Made by a program: the position numbers and the translations under genes. DNA of 16,174 nt from NCBI GenBank assembly GCA_000697455.1, contig JNET01028322.1:1-16174 (forward strand), written 5' to 3'. The notes beneath the pieces are model-generated. The model was not told the origin of the DNA and did no database searches. It saw only the letters and a program-made list of their open reading frames with translations. This stretch comes from Basidiobolus heterosporus B8920 (lineage: Eukaryota > Basidiobolomycota > Basidiobolomycetes > Basidiobolales > Basidiobolaceae). Shown piece by piece: positions 8,781 to 16,174 of the stretch (positions within the stretch are counted from its first letter, which is position 1; every line of letters starts with the position of its first letter).

Positions 8781-11700
8781 CTTTGTTCTTGAAGATATTT
8801 ATACAATTGTCGTCTCATTCGCTGACAATTCCTATGTACATCTAACGGTGAATATTCTCCATGTCGGACCTGAAGGGTCTTGAATGACGACAGGCATCTT
8901 TTCAAGTATTTCACTGAAGTTATATTCGACATCTCCATGTGTAGTTGTACGGCAGTATCCAAGATTGGCGTGAGACTTGACGGTCTTAGGTCCTTTAAAT
9001 GTGTCTATGAAGATGTTAATTTTTCATCGCCGAATAGATGTTCTCATTGTCACGATTTACCAATAGTTCCTTTCCATTTAGTTCCATTAAAACCTCCCGT
9101 TGACTTATTAAAATTGCATTTACCAAGGTATACAAATACCCTGGTTCCTGAGTTATTAGATGATCCCATATCCGAGCCCATCTAGCAGAGCTAAAGGTCT
9201 CTGAAAACAAAGATGCAACCATTGTCCAATTGTAAACCTACAAGCGATCCAGAATTAGGGTAAGCACTTGTTTATGACGCCCTGAATTTACCTTTGGGGA
9301 CAGTTTGTTTTGTAAAAGATGATCATGTAGCGCTGGATCCTGTACTTGTAGTAAATTATCGCCTAAAGTAAGCGGAAGCTGAGGAGGCTCTTTACCATCC
9401 CAAAAGCCTTGCGTCCAGTTTACTATAATTGAAAAAATTAATGAACGTCCAAAAGATAGGCGAGAAATTAGTTATGAAAAGATTCAAACTCACCAAGTAT
9501 GGTTGCTATCATTTCAAATGTCTCGCATGTGTGTGCATTAAACAAGATAACGAACGGGAATATCATTTTCGTCAGTACTTCCGTGTGCTTGATATCACCG
9601 AGCACATCTGGTGACCAGTATGCCAAACAGGAGATAGTTCTCGAAAAATGGAACCTAAATTAGCTTAACTCTATGTTTTGCTTCATCTCAACTCAATGCT
9701 CACCTTTCCATTAATTGTTTAAGTTCATTGTCCTTCAACTTGAACAGGGATTGAAATTTCTCTACGACTGGGTGTTCACCTTTACTTTCCAGAACTTGAA
9801 ACGCTTCTCGATCAATAGGAATTTCTAGGAGTTGCTTCCAAATAGCTAATCTAAGAGCGCGCACATATATGAGCTCAAGTATAGCTGTATTTCTTTGAAA
9901 AGTTATTTGTGAACTCACCTTTCAAGAGAAGGATACCCTTTTTGTTTATGCAGATATTTCCAGAGTACTTCTTTACTGAGGATAGAGGTGCCCTATGGGA
10001 TATTTGGTCATTGTGTCGATGAGTAAATAAATAAAAATCCACTCAAAATTGTATATCATACAGCTACTGATGAAAACTGCGAACTATTCACTGAATCTTC
10101 CGACACCTTTGAATGTGTTGTGTAAGTGCAGGTAGGTGTAAGATTCCCAGAGCTCTTTGAAGTCAAAGATCTTCTACTACTTCCAGCTAAAGTTGAATAC
10201 TTGGTAGTTAGAAATGTTGTCGAGGTAGTGTTGGCTGTCAGATGTACAAACTTGTATGGCTTAGAGTATCTTGATAATTGTGCTGATAACCTGAACATTC
10301 CAGATGGTAAAGTTAGTTTTCATTACAATCAGTTCCGATAATGTTACTATTACCCATTGTTTCTTTTTCAGGGTCGGAAGGTTTTACAAACTTTGTGGAT
10401 TTCAAGAAAGCGTCGTAGCTGGGCGAGATTTCTACAAAATGAGTGTTATCTAGCGTCATTCTAGGTACGTATCGACTTTATCTCACCTGCCCCTCTTTTA
10501 CTCTTTACTGGCGGTTTATATTCCTCTACGATGTCAAAGTTAGTCTCCTTTTCAGTTCGAGCTTAGGAAGATTGAAAATCAGCGAATAAAGTGTTACCTT
10601 GAGGTTCGGACACATCTATATCTTTTGATTTTTCCAAGTATTCGGCTAGTGCAGGGATTATTCTTTCGAACTCCTAAGAAAAGTATAAAAAAATCAGCTT
10701 TGGGCCTTCTACCCCAACCTTGTTGGTACATTACCTTCCCCAAAAAACTTGACAATGCCCAGAGCAAAACTACAGAGTTTTGTAACACACAGGTCGTCGC
10801 TAGATAGCTTCCGTCGTATGAGACTTCAAAGGAAGAGATCTTGGGATGGCCAATATTAGTGTTTACAAGCGGAGCGGGGCATTATCAGGAATACTACCTT
10901 TAAATCAATATCTAACTGTCGCACTTGGTCAGGCTTATTGATATCTAAGGAATAAAGTATTCCTTTTGCATTCAAAACTAGCAATATCTAACGTACGGTC
11001 AAAATGGGTGAAATTGTCAGAAATACACTCTTAGCAGCCCTCATACCTTGCTCCTGCCTACAAATTTCATGTCAAGAATTCCACATTTGAAGCTTTCATG
11101 ATTACACTGGCCAATAGACTTCTGAGATTCAGTATCCATCACTGTCAAGGAACTACAATTCACATATCTTGGTAAATTATAAGCAAATCTAGATTACGAC
11201 TTTTAAGTATATCTTACTCTATTCCGTAGGCAAACAACTTATCTTCACTGTCGAATGCAAGGTTCCCGGGGAGATTTGTTTGCCTCTCGGCGTATATTGG
11301 CTCGTTATTTTCCCAAACACATTCGAAACTGCGACTATTCCAAAGAGTGATCGCTCCATTATTATGAACAACATAGATATATTTTCCAGTAGCCGAAAAG
11401 TTTGCCTAGTTTTGATATTACTGAGTTCTCCAATGGAGTGCTGAGATTATAAGTGTTCGAATTACCTGGTGAATTCCATTCGAGTTTGAAGCCAGTACTC
11501 GTTTACGAACCCAGTTTTGACGATCCCAAATAGTTGCATCACTGAAAGTGGTGAGTAGCACTAATGAGCTAGAAGGGTCTGATGAGATGTGACGGACTGG
11601 AAACTTGTGGGCTTTCAGGATTTTCGCAATTGGTTTTCTAGTATCTGGTTTAGTGTTATAGAAGATTAATCTCTACATTCATGATAATTGGAATAGATTT

Positions 11701-12417
11701 CCCAAGGATATCGTCCACGTTACCAATATCATAGCACCCAATGGACGTATTGGAAAATCCGATAATTAATTCCCGAGTCTTATTCGAACTATGGATACTG
11801 ATGGCCGTGCCAGCTATGCCAATACGTGCAAGCAACCAAAATCTGTTGTAAAGTTGAGTTTTAATGCGTACATTCTTACTTCTATCTTCTAAGTGTACGT
11901 GGAAACTAACTGATTCGAATCGAAGTCGAAAATATATAGATTCCCCAAATGATCCACTGTCGATAGCACTGCTTCTGACCATTCTTGCAATGCACAATCG
12001 CCAGTCTTTTGAAAAAAGCTTATATCACTGAAGCGAATGCTTTTGGGTGTAGGACATTTATCAGTGGGAACACGCGAGTTAGAGATCGTTGCTAAAGGTC
12101 TGACAAAATTAAGATTACTTTGCCAAAAGAAAAGTTGTACAGTAACCATATAGCTTCACTTACTCTATAGTGAAGTTGCTTGTTTTTGGGTTTGGGTTAT
12201 CAGAACCCCATATAAGCCCCTTCTTTACATCACCGATGAACAACACCGTAGTAGTCTTCACTTCACTTGTCATCGATACGCTCTGTAGGCTATTATGAAG
12301 ATGTGTAATGACGATATCTAATAAATCTGACTGATTTCGGTGTAAATGCTTGGATGATTTACTAACAGTCACTAATTTTTTATTCTCAAAAGGTAGAGAT
12401 GCGCCCTCAGATTTCAT
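8777..12417 (-). CDS. TBC1D31: TBC1D31 (WDR67)-like protein: WD40 repeats plus degenerate Rab-GAP TBC domain
   Basis: In animals TBC1D31 is a centriolar-satellite protein involved in cilium formation. Eighteen exons rebuilt by frame and splice sites: 12417-12164, 12099-11911, 11842-11724, 11644-11466, 11405-11218, 11152-11047, 10987-10898, 10839-10735, 10673-10598, 10525-10487, 10431-10354, 10282-10062, 9992-9919, 9850-9704, 9654-9494, 9422-9292, 9237-9061, 9004-8777. They give 853 residues with all phases consistent; introns are 49-79 nt. WD40 repeats fill about residues 65-410 (STVDHLGNLYIFDFDSNQ, FSDATIWD, GKYIYVVHNNGAITLWN, SYDGSYLATT). A polar Ser/Thr/Lys-rich linker spans about 410-548. 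The TBC-like region, about 549-778, holds GYPSLERLAIWKQLLEIP, FPFVILF and VNWTQGFW, which align with my recollection of animal TBC1D31. The usual Arg and Gln finger motifs are not seen. A short tail ends the protein; the long coiled coil of animal members is missing. Least certain are the junctions into the exons at 10525 and 10282. Confidence 0.82.
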
Positions 12418-12566
12418 AGATCAAACTAATTTAGATGCTACGAAGAAAAATTCGCATATCACTCGCATATCATATATATATGCTAATATTAATACCCACT
12501 TTCCAAACGCATATATGATAGAGGGTGAGGTTGTTGAGGGATTGACAAATGATGGAGGCTAACTTA
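12418..12566. promoter_or_regulatory. Short spacer holding the TBC1D31-like promoter and the phosphatidylserine synthase 3' end
   Basis: Only 149 bp separate the stop codon of the phosphatidylserine synthase gene from the start codon of the next minus-strand gene. The sequence is AT-rich with CGCATATCA occurring twice and a CATATATATATG palindrome around 12471-12482, a TATA-like stretch. Both genes point the same way, so this spacer must serve as terminator and promoter. Confidence 0.5.
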
Positions 12567-13321
12567 TTAAATCTTGGGGATCTTTAAAGACTGGGAAATC
12601 ATGAGAGTTCCACTCAATGCATAGCTCAATACAAGTGGATGTAATGTAAGTGTTTTTCCAAAACCAACGACTCCACCTGGCAGTGTGCTTTGAAAGTTAT
12701 CCAGATATATAAGATATCCTAGGTACGTAGTAATTATAAGAGTGGTAGGAATTGGCGTTCCCTCAAAGTGTTTTACTTTGCCAGTCTCGTCTTTGGGTAG
12801 CGAGGCAACAGTAGCATTGTATCGTGCTAAACGAGCGATCCCACAGGATACAAAATAAAGGAGCACACAGATATCGGGAATGGTGCGAAGTCCCAAAGTG
12901 AATCCTAATACTGCAGGCGCGACACCAAAAGAAATCTAAAAATTAGGGTTAGAAACGGCCGAAGATGCTTCTTAAGAAAGGCTAGATATGCACATACGAG
13001 ATCAGCTAGTGAGTCCAACTCCTGGCCTAGTAGAGAAGAGTTTTTACGCCACCTAGCGACTCTACCGTCCATAAAGTCGAAGAAAGTTCCCAAAGGGATG
13101 AGAAGAACTGCGACCCACAAGCACGCAATCTCATGCTCTACCAAATATGTCATTGAGGCAAATATAGAACCAGTACCACAAATGCCGTTCGACAAAGTCA
13201 AGAAATCAGCCAAGTGAAACTCCCTCACCAGGTTGAAGTGGTTATTCAAGTACTCTACTGCAGTGCCAGTAGAGGGAACGTATTGCTCAGACGTCTTTTG
13301 CCTGTTGCGAAGCGCTGACAT
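12567..13321 (-). CDS. CHO1: CDP-diacylglycerol-serine O-phosphatidyltransferase (phosphatidylserine synthase)
   Basis: Membrane enzyme that joins CDP-diacylglycerol and L-serine to give phosphatidylserine and CMP. It is the fungal/bacterial route, which animals lack. Two exons, 13321-12998 and 12935-12567, flank a 62-nt intron (GTATGT...TTTTTAG) and give 230 residues. The CDP-alcohol phosphotransferase signature is complete: DFMDGRVAR, eight residues, then GQELDSLAD, with all four metal-binding Asp residues. Splicing yields DSLADLISFGVAPAVLGF, the conserved continuation. Several hydrophobic helices follow (VLLYFVSCGIARLARYN precedes a polar loop, then TTLIITTYLGYLIYL and the last helix near the C-terminus). 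I chose the ATG giving MSALRNRQKTSEQYVP. An in-frame ATG 26 codons upstream (13399) would add a very hydrophobic leader and overlaps pyrimidine-rich DNA that looks untranslated. At 230 residues it is slightly shorter than yeast Cho1 (276), with a shorter N-terminus. Confidence 0.92.
12943..12952 (+). repeat. Telomere-like 10-mer at the branch site of the phosphatidylserine synthase intron
   Basis: TTAGGGTTAG on the plus strand reads CTAACCCTAA on the minus strand, inside the 62-nt intron. The CTAAC part sits about 12 bases before the TTTTTAG acceptor, exactly where the lariat branch site is expected, so this copy may simply be a branch site that happens to match. Confidence 0.7.
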
Positions 13322-13627
13322 AGCTCTAAAGAATCTGCTTAGATTAGCAAGAAAAAGGGAAAGAATAAGTAGCAGAGAGAACAGATATTGGCAGAACACT
13401 ACGAATCAAACGAATTTATGGGACTATCAAAGACAGTCCTAATTCATATTTATTAGCGTACAGTAATACATGAAGTCATGGTATCTAGCGACGTCACGAA
13501 GGTATTCCTATTTTTAACTGTAGATATAGCCATTTATCGTAATAGCTTGTCACAGACCATCTGCATTAATATCATATGTATTAGGGCCGCTCATATACAC
13601 ACACATACATCATCATAATGTGAGAAT

Positions 13628-13637
13628 TTAGGGTTAG
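13628..13637 (+). repeat. Telomere-like 10-mer TTAGGGTTAG
   Basis: Fourth copy of the 10-mer, in non-coding DNA about 80 bp downstream of the phosphoketolase stop and 300 bp upstream of the phosphatidylserine synthase start. The bases GTTAGGCTAAC (13634-13644) around its end form an imperfect palindrome. Confidence 0.7.
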
Positions 13638-13672
13638 GCTAACAAAACGTCATAGAGTGATGGTTGGCAAGA

Positions 13673-13707
13673 TTTATTTATCTACAAATTTATTTCGCAT
13701 ATTTATT
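13673..13707 (-). terminator. Cluster of three polyadenylation signals behind the phosphoketolase gene
   Basis: TTTATT on the plus strand at 13673-13678, 13689-13694 and 13702-13707 reads AATAAA on the minus strand. All three lie within 45 bp after the phosphoketolase TAA stop. Confidence 0.6.
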
Positions 13708-13716
13708 TAGCAACAA

Positions 13717-16143
13717 TTAAAATTCAGGTCGGGTAGTCAGACCCTCAGGATCTTTGCCATGCTCCAATATATATTTCTCGTGTTGACGGATCTCGTGTTG
13801 ATATTGACTAATGAGAAGGTGAACGTCAACATGCCATTTCTTGGCAGTGCCAACCTTTCTGACAATCATACGCAGAGCGTTAATCGCTACATCGTATCGC
13901 GAAACACCATTAGCAGTCAACATACGGAACGGAGTGGTGGTTGTTCCTTCTTCATTATACCCGCGAATCACCACGCGCCCATGGGTGTTGGGGCGGTCAA
14001 AGAGTAATTGCTTGATAACTGAAGAATAGCCATGGAAATTGAAAATGATGGGCTTGTCAGGTGTGAACAAGCTGTTGAAGACATCGTCAGACAGCGCATG
14101 AGGATGTGTTCCATCCCCAGCGAGAACCATAAGATCAGTTACGTTGATAACCCGAACTCTAAGATCTGGGAAGTCCTTTCGTAGTAGGCTGGCAGCAGCG
14201 ATAACCTCAAATGTCACTTCAGTACCACACCCAACCAGGACAACATCAGGATCAACACCGTCATCGGTACTGGCAAATTTCCAAACACTGGTGCCGGCAA
14301 CACAATGCTTTTCAGCCTCTTCAGGTGTTAGCCAAGATGGTGTCTCATGCTTTCCACTGATCATAAGATTTATGTACTCCTCCGAACGCAGGCAATGTGC
14401 CAGAGTCGACAAGAGGCAATTGGCATCTGGGGGTAGGTAAATGCGAACCATAGATGGCTTCAAAGAAATCAAACTATTAATAAATCCTGGATTCTGGTGA
14501 GAAAATCCGTTATGCTCTTGTCTCCAGAGAGTAGAGGTCTCGATGTAGTTCAATGACCCAACAGGTTTTCTCCAAGGGGTCTCTTTAGCAATCTTGACGA
14601 ACTTGGCATATTGTACCATCATCGTGGTGATGATTCCGAGGAATGTTTCGTAGGACGGGAAAAGCGCAACCCTACCAGTCAAGGTGTAGCCTTGCATCCA
14701 TCCCTGACAAGTATGCTCAGAAAGAACCTCACTGACTCTACCACCATGGTTGCGGCTTTCTTCAGCCCATTGAAAGTCTCTATTAGTTATTTCAAGTACA
14801 GCATCTAGCTTGTTGCTGGATAACTCATCTGGAGAAAAGATACGGAATTTCTTGCCATTCCTTTGAATAGTTTCTTTTAGAAATTGACCAGCAGTCTTTG
14901 TACAACTAACTTCAACATCATTTCCCTTAACAGAGAACTCTTTCCAATCCGGAACATCTAGCGGCTTATATCCAGCGTAAGTGAGCGGATGAGATCCCAT
15001 TTGGCGATTTGGCTCAGGGAACGCAGCGGTGATTTCTGGGCGAACCACTCCGTTTTCGTCGAAGAGTTCTTCTGGTTTGTAGCTTTGCAACCATTTGTTG
15101 AGTAGGTCAAACTCATCATCGTCTTTGGCAGCGTTGGGAAGAGGAACTTGGTGAGATTTCCAAGAACCCTCGATAGCTTGGCCATGAAGTTCCTTTGGCC
15201 CGGTCCACCCTTTCAAGGTTCTCATGATCAGGATAGGCCAGCGAGGTTTAACTAGTGCTTTTCCTTCCCGTGCTGCCTTCTGAATTTTTCTTATTTCCTG
15301 GTAAGCCCATTCCATAGAGACGGCCATATTTGCGTTGATGGTATCCATACCATCCACAATACGAACTTGATAACCATACCCACTGAATAGAGCGGCAAGC
15401 TCAGTATTGTCCATACATCCGAAAACAGTCTTCTCAGAGATCTTGAAGCCGTTGACATGAAGAATGGGTAATACAGCACCGCTTTCCTTAGGGTCTAAGT
15501 ACTTGTACGAGTGCCATGCTGTGGAGGTAGGCCCGGTTTCGGCCTCACCGTCTCCAACAATACAGGTGACAATCAAATCAGGATTATCCATTACAGCACC
15601 AAAACTTACAGCTAATGAATATCCCAATTCTCCACCTTCGTGGATCTGACCTGGCACCTCAGAATTGACATGACTAGGGAAACCTCCGGGCCAAGAAAAG
15701 CCATGGACTAGCTGGGTGACACCCTCCAAGTTGTGGTCGTATTGCGAATAAAACTTCTTCAGTGCGCCCTCCAAGTAAAGATTTGCCAGACACGCTGGAG
15801 CGCCATGGCCAGGCCCAGTTACCAAGAACATGTCTATATCTTCATGCTGCTTTATGAGGTAATTGCAGTGAGCATAGACTAAATTGATGCCAGGGCAGGT
15901 ACCCCAGTGACCGAGTAACCGATCCTTGATGTGCTCTTTTTTCAAGGGTTCTCTGAGCAGAGGGTTGTCCTTCAGGAAAATCATTGAAGCAGCCAGGTAA
16001 TTAGCAGCTCGCTGTTGAAGTTTCACAGCATCCAGCCGAGTCTCGTCAAACTTGCTCAGATCGAGTTGAACTAAAAGGTCCTTTGTAAGGGGCAGCAGCT
16101 CACCTTCAGGCTCCAGATACGCTTTGACAGGGGCAGTAGACAT
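13717..16143 (-). CDS. XFP: Phosphoketolase (xylulose-5-phosphate / fructose-6-phosphate phosphoketolase)
   Basis: Thiamine-diphosphate enzyme that splits xylulose 5-phosphate (and often fructose 6-phosphate) with phosphate to give acetyl phosphate plus glyceraldehyde 3-phosphate (or erythrose 4-phosphate). Single uninterrupted exon of 808 residues, the normal family length. The N-terminal domain shows GHWGTCPGINLVYAHCN (78-94), GPGHGAPA (110-117), HGFSWPGGFPSH (147-158) and the cofactor motif GDGEAETGP (197-205). The middle domain has LSEHTCQGW (474-482) and the catalytic-loop segment RQEHNGFSHQNPGF (541-554). The C-terminal domain runs to GLTTRPEF. The start is the ATG giving MSTAPVKAYLEP; an in-frame TTG four codons upstream is not a likely eukaryotic start. 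The 31 bp upstream are pyrimidine-rich on the sense strand. No organelle signal is evident, so it is probably cytosolic. Absence of introns, unlike its neighbours, fits the accepted bacterial ancestry of fungal phosphoketolases. Confidence 0.97.
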   Translation of the reverse strand: MSTAPVKAYLEPEGELLPLTKDLLVQLDLSKFDETRLDAVKLQQRAANYLAASMIFLKDNPLLREPLKKEHIKDRLLGHWGTCPGINLVYAHCNYLIKQHEDIDMFLVTGPGHGAPACLANLYLEGALKKFYSQYDHNLEGVTQLVHGFSWPGGFPSHVNSEVPGQIHEGGELGYSLAVSFGAVMDNPDLIVTCIVGDGEAETGPTSTAWHSYKYLDPKESGAVLPILHVNGFKISEKTVFGCMDNTELAALFSGYGYQVRIVDGMDTINANMAVSMEWAYQEIRKIQKAAREGKALVKPRWPILIMRTLKGWTGPKELHGQAIEGSWKSHQVPLPNAAKDDDEFDLLNKWLQSYKPEELFDENGVVRPEITAAFPEPNRQMGSHPLTYAGYKPLDVPDWKEFSVKGNDVEVSCTKTAGQFLKETIQRNGKKFRIFSPDELSSNKLDAVLEITNRDFQWAEESRNHGGRVSEVLSEHTCQGWMQGYTLTGRVALFPSYETFLGIITTMMVQYAKFVKIAKETPWRKPVGSLNYIETSTLWRQEHNGFSHQNPGFINSLISLKPSMVRIYLPPDANCLLSTLAHCLRSEEYINLMISGKHETPSWLTPEEAEKHCVAGTSVWKFASTDDGVDPDVVLVGCGTEVTFEVIAAASLLRKDFPDLRVRVINVTDLMVLAGDGTHPHALSDDVFNSLFTPDKPIIFNFHGYSSVIKQLLFDRPNTHGRVVIRGYNEEGTTTTPFRMLTANGVSRYDVAINALRMIVRKVGTAKKWHVDVHLLISQYQHEIRQHEKYILEHGKDPEGLTTRPEF

Positions 16144-16174
16144 CGTGGATTTCAAAGAAAGAGAAAATAAAAAG

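Larger units (their letters stand above)
13322..13716. promoter_or_regulatory. Promoter/5' leader of phosphatidylserine synthase and 3' end of phosphoketolase
   Basis: About 395 bp between two minus-strand genes. The side near 13322-13399 is pyrimidine-rich on the sense strand and contains GCTAATCTAAGCAG, which could be a 5' untranslated intron end. The other side holds three minus-strand AATAAA signals behind the phosphoketolase stop. A telomere-like 10-mer lies at 13628-13637. No gene is seen. Confidence 0.5.

Noticed and set aside
10056-10298. Stand-alone 80-codon Ser/Thr-rich gene
   Set aside because: It is bounded by splice sites whose phases join the exons on both sides, so it is read as the linker exon of the TBC1D31-like gene.
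13759-15649. Plus-strand open frames opposite the phosphoketolase gene
   Set aside because: They are antisense shadows of a long conserved coding sequence; none has a recognisable domain.
1-16174. A gene cluster or novel multi-gene system
   Set aside because: The seven genes belong to unrelated, widely distributed families on both strands with their own introns and 3' ends; nothing shows shared function or co-regulation.

Overview
The window is nuclear DNA from a compact fungal genome, most likely an early-diverging fungus. It carries seven protein-coding genes, most of them interrupted by short spliceosomal introns of 49-79 nt. The introns have GTAAGT-like or GTGAGT-like donors, CTAAC/TTAAC-like branch sites and TAG/CAG acceptors. 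The gene set looks fungal: a Cho1-type CDP-diacylglycerol-dependent phosphatidylserine synthase, a fungal Xfp phosphoketolase, a fungal PIN-like carrier of the Ecm3 group, a Kip3-type kinesin-8 and a Tma46 C-terminus. One gene is unexpected for a yeast-like fungus. It is an 18-exon homologue of TBC1D31 (WDR67), a centriolar-satellite and cilium-associated protein, which hints at a flagellated (zoosporic) lineage or one that has kept centriolar genes. The species cannot be named from this sequence.

Layout: 42-395 (+) 3' end of TMA46/ZC3H15; 865-3848 (-) kinesin-8; 4957-6056 (-) alpha-arrestin-like protein with two C-terminal PPxY motifs; 7327-8657 (+) PIN-like/auxin efflux carrier family membrane transporter; 8777-12417 (-) TBC1D31-like WD40+TBC protein; 12567-13321 (-) phosphatidylserine synthase; 13717-16143 (-) phosphoketolase without introns. 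The long non-coding stretches are 3849-4956 and 6057-7326. They hold short tandem and inverted repeats but no gene that I can support.

The genes do not form a pathway or cluster; they are ordinary independent housekeeping or accessory genes. Loose themes are microtubules/centrioles (kinesin-8, TBC1D31), membrane and transporter biology (arrestin, carrier, phosphatidylserine synthase) and central carbon metabolism (phosphoketolase). I saw no mobile element, CRISPR array, rRNA or convincing tRNA.

The most notable points are: (1) the TBC1D31 homologue, whose exon structure I rebuilt by hand, with a degenerate GAP site and no long C-terminal coiled coil; (2) four copies of the telomere-like 10-mer TTAGGGTTAG in 16 kb, one at an intron branch site and one overlapping a stop codon; (3) the contrast between a 17-intron gene and an intron-free phosphoketolase of probable bacterial ancestry; (4) possible alternative 3' splice sites in the TBC1D31 linker.
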